IMG/VR virus record: IMGVR_UViG_3300009183_000153
Coordinates: 1-42,377 of that record
Direction: 5' to 3' (one strand)
Length of the DNA: 42,377 bases
Source of the DNA: a virus
Shown here in pieces: positions 15,512 through 23,932 of the stretch. A program made the position numbers and the translations under genes. Below the pieces are notes generated by a model that saw only the letters and a list, made by a program, of their open reading frames with translations, searched no databases and was not told where the DNA came from. The stretch's first letter is position 1; each line of letters opens with the position of its first letter.

Positions 15512-16153
15512 TTACAACAGTAATTCGTTAACAAATCTTAACAATAATTGATGATGTTGGCCGTTGTGGAATTGATCACGCATCCAACTGTAGGAAGAAT
15601 ACCAATGAGGTGTGCTTTCGGGGTGGCACCCGATTAATCCTGTACGGCCTTGCACAATAGCCATGGGGTCGTTATTTCCTGTATAACGAGCCACAGTTTT
15701 GAACTTTGACTCATCACCTACTAGAGCACACCCATCATACCAAAACATCTTCATTGGCGTATTGTTCCAAGTTATATCAATATTCTTAGCATGGGGGCGT
15801 CTTGTATCTGTCCCTGGCCTGCACATGTATTGTTCTGCATCAACATCTTTAATTATATCAAAGTAATTGCTACCGGCCCAATATGCGCCCATGCAGATTC
15901 CTAAATATGCTCCGCCATTGTTTACAAAGTCACGTATACGTGACCCGTTGTCTTTTAACAAATATTTAAAACTACTAGCATCACCAATGCCCCCGGGTAT
16001 TGCTACACAATCTACATCGTCAAAGAAATCCCGCTCAACTTCGTGGCGGGTAAAAATTTTAAAACTGTAATGTGGGCTTAATGCTTGTATAATTCCGTTG
16101 CCGCTTTGCACAGAGCATTTGGGTTGATGTACAAATAGTGCAATAGTTTTCAT
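15512..16153 (-). CDS. BPL_N/class I glutamine amidotransferase-like protein
   Basis: A 213-aa protein. AIPGGIGDASSF and YLGICMGAYWAG (nucleophile Cys87) followed by GCHPES fit the flavodoxin-like fold of the biotin-protein-ligase N-terminal/GATase-1 group. The partner of the His is not clear, so activity is uncertain. A GTG three bases upstream (16156) is an alternative start. AATAAATA lies 6 nt before the ATG with no ribosome site between. Confidence 0.7.
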   Translation of the reverse strand: MKTIALFVHQPKCSVQSGNGIIQALSPHYSFKIFTRHEVERDFFDDVDCVAIPGGIGDASSFKYLLKDNGSRIRDFVNNGGAYLGICMGAYWAGSNYFDIIKDVDAEQYMCRPGTDTRRPHAKNIDITWNNTPMKMFWYDGCALVGDESKFKTVARYTGNNDPMAIVQGRTGLIGCHPESTPHWYSSYSWMRDQFHNGQHHQLLLRFVNELLL

Positions 16154-16158
16154 CACAT

Positions 16159-16168
16159 CTATTTATTG
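16159..16168 (-). promoter_or_regulatory. Possible late-type promoter, leaderless spacing
   Basis: Minus strand CAATAAATAG; the ATAAATA core ends 6 nt before the ATG at 16153, so a late transcript would start at or near the start codon. Confidence 0.4.
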
Positions 16169-16174
16169 AGCATA

Positions 16175-16462
16175 TTATGTAAGCATGCGAATTAATCCCA
16201 CACTATCGATTGTGGTTAACAATAGATAGTTAGCCAGCATGCCAAAAGATTTCCTAGTCCAACTAGCCCAAGCATACAGAGCACAGCCAAAGATCCACAC
16301 AGGGTAAAGAGCAAGAAGCGGAGGCGTGGGTACGGTAAGTGCCATAGTAATTGAACAGCCAATACTAATAGCCCAAGCAAGCAACTCAATAACAAAGCGA
16401 GTTCGGTGGGACTTAAAATCATCTCGTATCCAGTCAAATGTGTTAAGCAATATATCGTTCAT
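16175..16462 (-). CDS. Small three-helix membrane protein
   Basis: A 95-aa protein. A polar N-terminus (MNDILLNTFDWIRDDFKSHR) is followed by three hydrophobic helices (about residues 23-45, 50-70 and 75-95). The start at 16462 overlaps the uvsE-like gene by 20 nt; the longer frame to 16525 lies wholly within that gene. It is probably co-expressed with the UV endonuclease. Function is unknown. Confidence 0.65.
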   Translation of the reverse strand: MNDILLNTFDWIRDDFKSHRTRFVIELLAWAISIGCSITMALTVPTPPLLALYPVWIFGCALYAWASWTRKSFGMLANYLLLTTIDSVGLIRMLT

Positions 16463-17459
16463 AAACCTGTTCACTGGCCAAATTTTTGCCTTTGGCTTCG
16501 CATTGGATATCAAACTTTTCAGCAAAGGTCAATGCCCAGTCAGTCACAGCTGAATTCCAATAGAAGTCACTGTGTGCTCGTAGTTTTTGTTTTTTATAGC
16601 CCTGTGCCAACAATGCGGCCATGTCCGGCAATACATCTGCGTCATGCCCCACCAGAAAGTCTTCTCGGCTGACTGAATAATGCAGTGCCGGCCTTACTCC
16701 GCGCCAGGAATCAATCACACGCGAAACTCTATCGTCGGAGGGTTGAATGTAGTCTCCTGTACGGATCCAGTGATGGTGTATATCAAGCACAAGGGCACAG
16801 TCGTTGGCAAGTTCAAGGCTTGAATCAATTCCCCAGGCGTTTTCGTCGTTTTCGATGGTGATACAGTTTCTTGCTTCGGGACTAAGACGCTGGAGGGCAG
16901 AGCGAATACCTGCGGGGCCTTGTTTACCCGAGATGTGTACGTTGATTTTAAAATCCTGAAAAGTCTTGCCGTATCCCATCCACCTGACCATATCTGCATG
17001 ATATTCAAACTCCTGTATACTTCTATTTACGATGCCGGGATTCTCACTGGCCAAAACACAGAACTGCCCAGGGTGAAAACTCAATCTAACTCCCAGTCTA
17101 CGAGCAGTTTCACCAATGGGTGCAAAGATTTGGGCACAGTGATCCTGGATCTCTGTACGTTGCCACCAGTCAATCCACGAAGGTTCGGTATAGCCCTGTA
17201 GCATTTCGCTACCTAACCGTACCATTCTACGACCTTCTGGCAATGTGGCCACACGTTCGATCATCTTCACAGCGGCAGCGGTGTTGTGATTCATAATGTC
17301 CCACTGACGCTGGTCTGCTTCGCTGGCATGTTCGCGAAGCCACCTCATGGTAGTTGATCTGCCGTTTAGGTCACGGTCCCGTGCATTGACTTTCATGCCA
17401 CCACATTCTGTGGGGTCATTTAGCCACTTGCAACAAAAGCCAATTCTAGGTGTAGTCAT
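16443..17459 (-). CDS. uvsE: UV damage endonuclease UvsE/UvdE-like
   Basis: A 338-aa TIM-barrel protein with family signatures: IGFCCKWL at the start, LSFHPGQFCVLAS, INVHISGKQGP, CITIENDENAW, LVLDIHHHWI and ALHYSVSRE. These supply the His/Glu/Asp metal ligands. UvdE enzymes nick DNA 5' to UV photoproducts, so the phage can start repair of its own genome. The ATG is 6 nt after the -10 (TACAAT), predicting a leaderless mRNA. Confidence 0.9.
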   Translation of the reverse strand: MTTPRIGFCCKWLNDPTECGGMKVNARDRDLNGRSTTMRWLREHASEADQRQWDIMNHNTAAAVKMIERVATLPEGRRMVRLGSEMLQGYTEPSWIDWWQRTEIQDHCAQIFAPIGETARRLGVRLSFHPGQFCVLASENPGIVNRSIQEFEYHADMVRWMGYGKTFQDFKINVHISGKQGPAGIRSALQRLSPEARNCITIENDENAWGIDSSLELANDCALVLDIHHHWIRTGDYIQPSDDRVSRVIDSWRGVRPALHYSVSREDFLVGHDADVLPDMAALLAQGYKKQKLRAHSDFYWNSAVTDWALTFAEKFDIQCEAKGKNLASEQVYERYIA

Positions 17460-17465
17460 GCTGTA

Positions 17466-17494
17466 ATTGTACAGTATGTTTAATTAAAAGTCAA
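17466..17494 (-). promoter_or_regulatory. Sigma70-type promoter of uvsE, leaderless spacing
   Basis: Minus strand: TTGACT (17494-17489), 17 bp, TACAAT (17471-17466), then TACAGC and the ATG at 17459. Confidence 0.75.
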
Positions 17495-17503
17495 ATGCTT
17501 TTT

Positions 17504-17513
17504 GATAAATAAT
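17504..17513 (+). promoter_or_regulatory. Possible late-type promoter (GATAAATAAT)
   Basis: It lies about 18 nt before the first gene of the tandem pair, with a CGGAGA ribosome site between. Confidence 0.4.
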
Positions 17514-17530
17514 TCATCGGAGAATACCAT

Positions 17531-17797
17531 ATGATTAAAACCATCCTTACAATTACCCACACTGCACCATTTCCACAGCCACAAATGGATAATATTATGA
17601 ACCAATGCGCTACCTGGCAAACCGAAGGAAAATACACCGGAGAACTTGACATCACACACAATACTGTTACAGGAGTTAGACGTGTTGAACGCTGGGCCTG
17701 GGTCGATAACGCTACTGCAGAAGCCTATAAAAATTTAGTACTGGCTAGTTGGATCGATCTATACCCAGATATCAACGTTGACATTGTGGTTGAGTAA
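17531..17797 (+). CDS. Small protein, copy A of a tandem duplicate
   Basis: An 88-aa protein (MIKTILTITHTAPF...) with predicted alternating beta strands and helices. The segment GRWAWVDNATAEAYKNLVL in its general form (here ERWAWVDNATAEAYKNLVL) is shared exactly with copy B from WAWVDN onward. CGGAGA precedes the ATG. No family is recognised; the compact alpha-beta pattern resembles a small dimeric barrel, but that is only an impression. Confidence 0.75.
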   Translation: MIKTILTITHTAPFPQPQMDNIMNQCATWQTEGKYTGELDITHNTVTGVRRVERWAWVDNATAEAYKNLVLASWIDLYPDINVDIVVE

Positions 17798-17823
17798 CAT
17801 TACTTAAAATTGTAGAATATCAT

Positions 17824-18093
17824 ATGATTAAAACCATCCTTACACTTACCCAAACTACACCGTTTCACTTACAGCCACAGCATGATAATATTATGAATCA
17901 ATGCGCTGCCTGGCAAGCTGAAGGAAAATACACCGGAGAACTTGAGTTTACAAACAATCCTAGCACAGGGGTTAGGTGTGTCAACCGCTGGGCCTGGGTC
18001 GATAACGCTACTGCAGAAGCCTATAAAAATTTAGTACTATCTTGTTGGATCGATCTATACCCAGATGTCAACGTTGACATTGTGGTTGAGTAA
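17824..18093 (+). CDS. Small protein, copy B of a tandem duplicate
   Basis: An 89-aa protein about four-fifths identical to copy A over its whole length, with the same start MIKTILT and end NVDIVVE; differences cluster in the N-terminal 50 residues. The copied unit includes the 3' flank GAGTAACATTACTTAAA. Its ribosome site is weaker than that of copy A. No function is known. Confidence 0.75.
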   Translation: MIKTILTLTQTTPFHLQPQHDNIMNQCAAWQAEGKYTGELEFTNNPSTGVRCVNRWAWVDNATAEAYKNLVLSCWIDLYPDVNVDIVVE

Positions 18094-18129
18094 CATTACT
18101 TAAACTGAGATATTACATTTTCTAAGGTG

Positions 18130-18687
18130 TCAAGTCTTTAGTAGTTCGATCACGTTGTCCAACGTGTCTTTGGTAAGATTTTCGAATTCAGCCAATTCGG
18201 GCCAGACTTCTCCTGCATGGTCAACCAAAACCCATTGCACTGCGGGATTGCTCGAAATGGCATCTTTGACAAAACGCTGATAATTTGTTGCTCGATGCGC
18301 TGTTAACCGATCTGCACTCTTGGGTCGTTCGGTCCAGTCAAATCCCACAAGCAACACAACATCACTTTGACCGGCCACTAACTGAATACTGATCAATTCG
18401 TCTTTGTTGTCTATTTCAAAAGTAAACTGCCCTTCGTACAGTTGTACGCCTCGGGGTCGGTCAAGCTCGGCATAGATTGATGAAGGCACATACATGTTGC
18501 ACATTTCATTCATTTTGCGTTTTAGCAACTCACGTGCTTTGCCTGCATCATCACACACAACATTGTCAGTGCTACAACCGCGCCAGGTGCGCCAGCCACC
18601 CCAGATGGCTGCAATGTCTTTGAGCACAGTGACATCAACGTCTGGTGGTAACACAGTGGAGTCTGACACAACCCAATTGATTCTCAT
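18130..18687 (-). CDS. Unknown 185-aa phage protein at the end of the sugar/amidino operon
   Basis: Starts MRINWVVSDSTVLPPDVDV. The second half has LISIQLVAGQSDVVLLVGFDW and QWVLVDHAGEVWPEL, which look like beta strands of an alpha-beta fold. The ATG overlaps the stop of the fibre-like gene (ATGA). It is the last gene of the minus operon starting at 22624. No family is recognised. Confidence 0.7.
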   Translation of the reverse strand: MRINWVVSDSTVLPPDVDVTVLKDIAAIWGGWRTWRGCSTDNVVCDDAGKARELLKRKMNEMCNMYVPSSIYAELDRPRGVQLYEGQFTFEIDNKDELISIQLVAGQSDVVLLVGFDWTERPKSADRLTAHRATNYQRFVKDAISSNPAVQWVLVDHAGEVWPELAEFENLTKDTLDNVIELLKT

Positions 18688-19961
18688 TCAACAGCCTTTA
18701 GTGTTTTCCATTTGTAGTTGCCTAGACACACCCAGGCAAAGGCACCATTGGGCATGGGATCAGCATTGAATACGATGTCGCCCTTGGTTCCGGAATAGTT
18801 AGGAACAGTTGTTCCGTGTCCTATCATGTACTGTGCCACACGTAATTTTTTGACAGCAGTTATGCCATCTGTTCCAATGGTCAGTTGAGGTAGTTTATTA
18901 ACGCCAATGTTCAGTGCTTGGTCGCGACTGGTACCAATATATGCTTCTTGATTCTTGTACTTGCCTGCGGATATACTGATTTCTTCGTCCCATACATTCA
19001 GTGCAGAGTCCGGATGTTCTGTATTGACACCCAGCCGCTTTTTAACTACAACAACAGTTTCGTTTAGACTGGTTTCACCTTCCACTGTCAGATCTCGAAG
19101 CCGACCTACTTTTTGTAAATTACTTTGTGTGATAGTTCGTGCCAACTGGTTGCCGGACACCAACAACTGGTCATCAACAGTGACATTGTCAAATTTAATG
19201 CCATTCCGTTTAATTTCTTCTGCAACCTGCTCAACCAAACGATCTTTCCAGTCTTGATTCAGTTGTGCTAGCGTCTTGGCACTTATGTCGGCAGCCAACA
19301 CATTCCAACTTTGATTATCTGTGTTGATAGATCCGGTAACTGCCAGGTCTTTAACTGTGACTGACTCTACAAACTTGGCAGCACGGGCAGTTAACACATT
19401 TTCAATCACTGTTGTTTCATCTAAGATTGTCAGTTGGCAAGATGTGGCCTGGTCATCAATGCCTGTGCTGGAAAAATTGTTTAACAATTCAATTTTTAAT
19501 CGAGCCATATTTTCATCCACACGCTGATGAATAACAGTGTTGATGTCAATTGACCCAATGGTTGCCACTGTGCGGTGCACTACCATTTGATTAAGCGTTT
19601 TTTCAATCTTTTCTAACCATACCACGTCCGTGAACAATTCTGTAACTGCGGTTCGTGTGATGCGATCTACTTCTTGGTCAACAGTGGTCTTAATGAGATT
19701 GTTGTTGACAAACTGTGCAACGCCAGGAACTGTGCCAGCAGCAAATAATTCGGCAACCGTGGTTTTAACAGCTTCAAGGATTTCAGGCATGGTTGTTGAG
19801 TTGGCAAATTTTGAAAGTATACGATCTTGTGTGTACTTTAATATCTTATCTTCAAGAGGTTTGGACCACTCAGTTGATGTAAGCACTCCGTACACATGAT
19901 CATTGACTGTGTCAGCAATTTGCTGTTCTATCATGCGTGTTATTACATCAGTATCAATCAT
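18684..19961 (-). CDS. Fibre-like or coiled structural protein
   Basis: A 425-aa protein. The N-terminal half is helical (coiled-coil-like) and the middle has short beta repeats (VTVKDLAVTGSI, FDNVTVDDQLLVSG, GRLRDLTVEGETSL) typical of phage fibre shafts. LGVNTEHPDSALNVWDEEIS resembles the segment before a fibre-head domain, and the C-terminus is GDIVFNADPMPNGAFAWVCL. The start at 19961 was chosen for GGAGAAAAC just upstream; an upstream TTG is in frame. It overlaps the amidinotransferase stop by 8 nt. It is probably a virion protein, perhaps decorated by products of this operon. Confidence 0.75.
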   Translation of the reverse strand: MIDTDVITRMIEQQIADTVNDHVYGVLTSTEWSKPLEDKILKYTQDRILSKFANSTTMPEILEAVKTTVAELFAAGTVPGVAQFVNNNLIKTTVDQEVDRITRTAVTELFTDVVWLEKIEKTLNQMVVHRTVATIGSIDINTVIHQRVDENMARLKIELLNNFSSTGIDDQATSCQLTILDETTVIENVLTARAAKFVESVTVKDLAVTGSINTDNQSWNVLAADISAKTLAQLNQDWKDRLVEQVAEEIKRNGIKFDNVTVDDQLLVSGNQLARTITQSNLQKVGRLRDLTVEGETSLNETVVVVKKRLGVNTEHPDSALNVWDEEISISAGKYKNQEAYIGTSRDQALNIGVNKLPQLTIGTDGITAVKKLRVAQYMIGHGTTVPNYSGTKGDIVFNADPMPNGAFAWVCLGNYKWKTLKAVE

Positions 19962-20871
19962 GTTTTCTCCGTGTGTCAAGTGTCACGCAATGAAACCCAC
20001 CACCTAATGTACGGCTGTGGCTTAGCGTATGAGGTATAGCATCAATGCCTTTTGACTTTAATACAGTAATTAGTGCTGTTTGTGCGGCATCTACAATAAC
20101 TGTTCGGGGATCCAGCACCAACATATTCATGGCAATCCATTTGGATGCATACGGATATTGATAAAAGCCCTGTGGCACTACATCGTCGATGTAGATTTTT
20201 TCCCAGGAATCAAACGCTGCCGGACAATTTGATTCAGTTACACGACTGGCATTCAACAATACCAATCCTTCCCGCACAGGCACAATGGTACTGTCAATGT
20301 GTACTCCGGAATAAAAGTTACACAGCTCAATGTCAATCGCAGGGAATTGATTGCACAGCCAATCATATGCGGCCAAATTACCACTGTGACTTTGTAGGTA
20401 TAACCAGGTGCCACCTAGTCTGCATACATTGGCAGCATCTAAAATCATGCCTTGATCCCGGGGCATTGTTAACACTGTGTTAGCTTGTTGAATAATTTGT
20501 TGTAGGCCTTCGGTTTCTTGATTCCGGCAAGGATACATCATGTTTACATCAACCACAGTGTCGCCTGCTACTAACAATCTATCACGTGGACAATAGTTGT
20601 ACATTCCACCTAACTCAACAAAGTCCATCGGTTTGGGTCTGTACACTACTGCGCCGTAGTCAGCTAATATCTCTGACAGGCGATCAAGTTCCGCGTTGGC
20701 TTCTTCAACAATCCAGTTGGGTACAGGACCAGTTGGCACAGGTGTTTCGGTCCAGGATGTTTTAGACGATTCTATAGCAAATACCGGATCATTGCTGGGC
20801 CAATTGGCGTTGGTTGCACTGCCAACTACTATGGCTTCCAGTGGATCCCATTCGTTACGGCTGTCTATCAT
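19954..20871 (-). CDS. Amidinotransferase (glycine/inosamine amidinotransferase-like)
   Basis: A 305-aa protein. Asp145 (LDAANVCR), His191 (SGVHIDSTIVP) and Cys295 (GGGFHCVTLD) match the catalytic triad of L-arginine amidinotransferases. The His-to-Cys spacing of 104 equals that recalled for human AGAT. The enzyme would move an amidino group from arginine to an amine acceptor. The acceptor is unknown; amino sugars or amino-acid side products are possible. It is the third gene of the operon, joined by ATGA to the hydroxylase-like gene. Confidence 0.85.
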   Translation of the reverse strand: MIDSRNEWDPLEAIVVGSATNANWPSNDPVFAIESSKTSWTETPVPTGPVPNWIVEEANAELDRLSEILADYGAVVYRPKPMDFVELGGMYNYCPRDRLLVAGDTVVDVNMMYPCRNQETEGLQQIIQQANTVLTMPRDQGMILDAANVCRLGGTWLYLQSHSGNLAAYDWLCNQFPAIDIELCNFYSGVHIDSTIVPVREGLVLLNASRVTESNCPAAFDSWEKIYIDDVVPQGFYQYPYASKWIAMNMLVLDPRTVIVDAAQTALITVLKSKGIDAIPHTLSHSRTLGGGFHCVTLDTRRKHD

Positions 20872-21383
20872 AGGTGCCCTGTAATTTGCAATGTGTACCG
20901 ATCTTCAAGTCCAATGTTGGCTGCCATGTGCGGTGCATCATACACCCATTCTGATGTTTGTCCTGCTTTCCAATTGACATAAGGAACACCATCTACTTCA
21001 AGGTAGTGTCCGGGTTTCCAATCTTCTAACAACACCAATGCTCGACGTATTGATCGTTCTCGACCTTGCAAATTAAACAGTTCGATATAACGCTTGTACA
21101 GATCTCTATGCACCGGCATAACTGTGCCGGTGGGCATGCGATAAAACGCTAGGCCAATGTCTTGCCAGCCTTGTGCCCGGTACATATCTATAAACTTTGG
21201 TGCCCAGTCCGGAAGTCTGTGTCGCATGTCACATAGTTCGCCACAAATTTTACTTTGATATCCTTGACTTTGCCATAGTTCTAAACTTGCAGGATCGTTA
21301 AAAGGCTCTTGAATGTAATCCAAGTTTTTAAACTCTTCATCCCAGAATTTATATAATTGGTATTTCCGTGGATTGTATATCAT
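20868..21383 (-). CDS. Aspartyl/asparaginyl beta-hydroxylase-like protein
   Basis: A 171-aa protein. His92-x-Asp94 (MPVHRDL), a distal His152 (DAPHMAANIG) and Arg162 (DRYTLQITG) fit the Fe(II)/2-oxoglutarate site of Asp/Asn hydroxylase-type enzymes. The preceding RRALVLLEDWKPGHYLEVDG forms the expected strands. It overlaps both neighbours by 4 nt (ATGA), so the three enzymes are made together. The substrate is unknown. Confidence 0.75.
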   Translation of the reverse strand: MIYNPRKYQLYKFWDEEFKNLDYIQEPFNDPASLELWQSQGYQSKICGELCDMRHRLPDWAPKFIDMYRAQGWQDIGLAFYRMPTGTVMPVHRDLYKRYIELFNLQGRERSIRRALVLLEDWKPGHYLEVDGVPYVNWKAGQTSEWVYDAPHMAANIGLEDRYTLQITGHL

Positions 21384-22624
21384 TTTTTGTTTCGTGTGTT
21401 TCCGTAGTGTATTACTTCAAGGTTGGCTGTTGGTGACAGCATTGAGCGCCAAGGATCAACAACAACACTGCCTTTAGGTATGTCGCAATAGAATCCATCC
21501 TTGACTGTGTTTCCGGTGTAGCCGTATGTCACCTGGCGGTTGTGTGCCAGCAACAGCACACAAGGACCAATCAACTCTGACACTACTTCTGTTGGATCAT
21601 CTGCTAGAGGATCAACATATCTAACATTAAATCCAAATTCTTTTACAAAATGTCCAATCAGAGTTGAGTACGATCCAATACAGTACGCAACATCTGGCTT
21701 GTAGGCTTTGCCATGAATTACAATGCTCATGCCGCGTTCTTTTGCGGTGTCTACTAAAAACTTAGCAAGATTTTTTGCTTGTATTTCGCGAGCATACATG
21801 ATAGTATCAAACATGTCATAGCCAAGATCATATTCTTCGGCTAACCAACGCAGGGCAATGTTGTCTCTGGGATGACATGCACCTGCATCCCCCATACCTG
21901 CTGTCATGTATTTGGGACCCATAATACGCATGGTTGAACGAGCCAATGCATTGGTTACCACATCCACATTGATGTTGCCAATTTTTAGTGCAAAGTCTTG
22001 AATCATGTTTGCAAGACCGATCTTGGCCGAAATGAATGTGTTGTAGAAGATCTTGATTGCTTCGCATTCATCCCAGGTGCCAATTTCGTAGCGTGGGTTG
22101 TTTTGCATAACTTGATTGTAAATTTCTACCAACTCTCCAGCCAGTGCATTTGGATTGCCATCTTCTGTACCAATCATAATCATTTCTGGGTTGACCATGT
22201 CCCATTTAACTGATCCCATGGCAATCAAATATGGGTTATATAAAAATTGATGTTTTGCATCTAACAATGGTACAAAGTATTTGCGAGTGGTACCGGGCAA
22301 CACTGTGGAAATCAGCACAACTTTCTTAGGTGATGTAGCATACTGGTTGATGTTTGTAATGGCTTCTTTGACTGCGTCATGTCCAAAATCTTTGGGAGTC
22401 AAATGACTTGACGGAGTGCTTCCGTCATACCCCTCAGCATGAGGAGTAGGAACAGCAATAAAAATCCACTCACTTTTGTTTATGGTTTCTTCAATACTGC
22501 AAACTCGTACCAGGTCACTGGTTCTTGGGCTTGTGTCGTAGCCCCGGACTGTGAACTTTTCAGCCAGTACTTCTGCACATTCCAGACCTAATTTTCCAAT
22601 GCCAATGAAGCCTATATTTTTCAT
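21380..22624 (-). CDS. UDP-glucose/GDP-mannose dehydrogenase family protein
   Basis: A 414-aa protein. The Rossmann motif GIGKLG (8-13), Lys191/Asn195 (KIFYN) and catalytic Cys250 (GACHPRDN) of the nucleotide-sugar 6-dehydrogenase family are present. GKAYKPD marks the C-terminal NAD-linked domain. It should oxidise a nucleotide-sugar twice to a uronate. It heads a translationally coupled operon with the hydroxylase-like protein, amidinotransferase and fibre-like protein. Confidence 0.88.
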   Translation of the reverse strand: MKNIGFIGIGKLGLECAEVLAEKFTVRGYDTSPRTSDLVRVCSIEETINKSEWIFIAVPTPHAEGYDGSTPSSHLTPKDFGHDAVKEAITNINQYATSPKKVVLISTVLPGTTRKYFVPLLDAKHQFLYNPYLIAMGSVKWDMVNPEMIMIGTEDGNPNALAGELVEIYNQVMQNNPRYEIGTWDECEAIKIFYNTFISAKIGLANMIQDFALKIGNINVDVVTNALARSTMRIMGPKYMTAGMGDAGACHPRDNIALRWLAEEYDLGYDMFDTIMYAREIQAKNLAKFLVDTAKERGMSIVIHGKAYKPDVAYCIGSYSTLIGHFVKEFGFNVRYVDPLADDPTEVVSELIGPCVLLLAHNRQVTYGYTGNTVKDGFYCDIPKGSVVVDPWRSMLSPTANLEVIHYGNTRNKK

Positions 22625-22659
22625 ATTATGAGTATTCTTTCGGATAGATTGTATTACTG

Positions 22660-22710
22660 TGTTCTATTTGTAGAACAATTTTATTGATTGTGTATTAATT
22701 TATCGGTTTA
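22660..22710 (-). promoter_or_regulatory. Intergenic control region upstream of the dehydrogenase operon
   Basis: It contains a perfect inverted repeat TGTTCTA-TTTG-TAGAACA (22660-22677) and, on the minus strand, CGATAAATTAATAC (22692-22705), a possible late-type element. The gap 22625-22810 holds no gene. Confidence 0.35.
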
Positions 22711-22770
22711 CAGTACCATGCCCAAAAAAAGTAAACGGATCTATGCCCACTGAATTTTATTGCTCTAACG

Positions 22771-22780
22771 CAATAAATAT
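22771..22780 (+). promoter_or_regulatory. Possible late-type promoter (CAATAAATAT)
   Basis: The ATAAATA core lies about 30 nt before the ATG of the Asn-rich secreted protein; AAAGGTGA is the ribosome site. Confidence 0.4.
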
Positions 22781-22810
22781 CAAGATAATAATAACTATAA
22801 AGGTGATAGC

Positions 22811-23932
22811 ATGAAACAGAGACTATTCAGGGGCGTAGCCTGGCTTGTTTTAGTAGTATCAGCAACGGCAACAGCACAAACAACCACTACGTCTGGCACA
22901 ACCGGTGGAACGACCACAGGCACAAGCACACTGATCAATCAAGGTACCTACGACTCTAAGAGCCTGGTTGACACTAATAGTACCAGCAATAGTACCAGCA
23001 CCGTTACTTCCAACAGCAATACTACTAGTAATAGCAACAGCACTAGCACAGCCGCGGTCAACAGTACCAGTAACAATACCAATGCTAACACCAGTGTCAA
23101 TACCAATAACAATATTAACTCTGGCACAAGTACCATTAACAACAACAACGTTAATTCAGGTTCAATGACCTACAACAATAACAATGTCAACTCAGGCACA
23201 ATGACTTATAACAACAACAATGTCAACGCCAGTACTGCTACCAATGTAAACACCAACAATAATATTAATAGTGGCACAATGACCTACAACAACAACAATG
23301 TCAGCACAGCCACCAACAATAACAACAACGTTAACACCAGCACAGCCACCAACAACAACGTTAATACTGGTGATATGACCAATCGTAATATCAACACGTC
23401 GACCAGCACCAGCAACAATGTTAACAATAACGTTAATCAAAGTACAGCAGTTAATCAAAACATGCAGACTGGTGATATGACCAATCGTAATATTAACACC
23501 AGTGAGATTACACAACGAATCATTCAACCTCCGCCAACTGCGGTTGCTCCTGCTATGCTGAGTGGTGGCAATGCTGACTTATGTTCAACTGGCAGTTCGG
23601 GATCTGTGCAGACACAAGTGTTTGGCGTAAGTTCAGGTGGAACAGTACGTGACATGAATTGCGAACGCTTGAAGTTAAGTAAAACTCTATATGACATGGG
23701 CATGAAGGTAGCGGCAGTTGCTACCATGTGTCAAGACCGTCGTGTGTTTGATGCCATGTTGGCAGCTGGCACACCTTGCCCATACGAAGGCAAGATTGGT
23801 GAACAAGCAAAAGCAAGTTGGGAAGCAAATCCAGACCGGATTCCAAAGATTGACGAGGCAAAACTAGATGACACTTATAAGAAAGTTGGCATTGGCGCTA
23901 TCCTTGGCGTTCTTGTCCACAAGTTATTCTAA
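22811..23932 (+). CDS. Secreted Asn/Thr/Ser-rich repeat protein
   Basis: A 373-aa protein with a signal peptide (MKQRLFRGVAWLVLVVSATATA). Residues about 25-235 are low complexity, with a 12-residue unit NNNNVNSGTMTY repeated near 105-160 and a second unit TGDMTNRNINTS (twice). The C-terminal ~130 residues form a Cys-containing domain (ADLCSTG, DMNCERLKLS, TMCQDRRVF, GTPCPYEG) shared in style with small envelope proteins. The 3' end overlaps the next gene by 65 nt. Possibly a surface or fibrous protein; function is unknown. Confidence 0.75.
   Translation: MKQRLFRGVAWLVLVVSATATAQTTTTSGTTGGTTTGTSTLINQGTYDSKSLVDTNSTSNSTSTVTSNSNTTSNSNSTSTAAVNSTSNNTNANTSVNTNNNINSGTSTINNNNVNSGSMTYNNNNVNSGTMTYNNNNVNASTATNVNTNNNINSGTMTYNNNNVSTATNNNNNVNTSTATNNNVNTGDMTNRNINTSTSTSNNVNNNVNQSTAVNQNMQTGDMTNRNINTSEITQRIIQPPPTAVAPAMLSGGNADLCSTGSSGSVQTQVFGVSSGGTVRDMNCERLKLSKTLYDMGMKVAAVATMCQDRRVFDAMLAAGTPCPYEGKIGEQAKASWEANPDRIPKIDEAKLDDTYKKVGIGAILGVLVHKLF
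23120..23380 (+). repeat. 36-bp protein-coding repeats (Asn-rich)
   Basis: Imperfect copies of a 36-nt unit containing AACAACAACAATGTCAA, encoding NNNNVNSGTMTY. The repeats alternate with (A/S)TATNNNNNVNT-type blocks and probably vary in number. Confidence 0.75.

Larger units (their letters stand above)
17520..18110 (+). repeat. Direct tandem duplication, unit about 293-296 bp
   Basis: Two consecutive copies (about 17522-17812 and 17815-18108) each contain one of the 88/89-aa genes with matching upstream AGAATA(C/T)CATATG and downstream flanks. The 3' halves are nearly identical in DNA, including synonymous sites, which points to a recent duplication or gene conversion. Confidence 0.85.

Noticed and set aside
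22948-23527. Leu/Val-rich minus-strand ORFs opposite the Asn repeats
   Set aside because: Repeats of AAC/AAT read in reverse give GTT/ATT codons; they are not genes.
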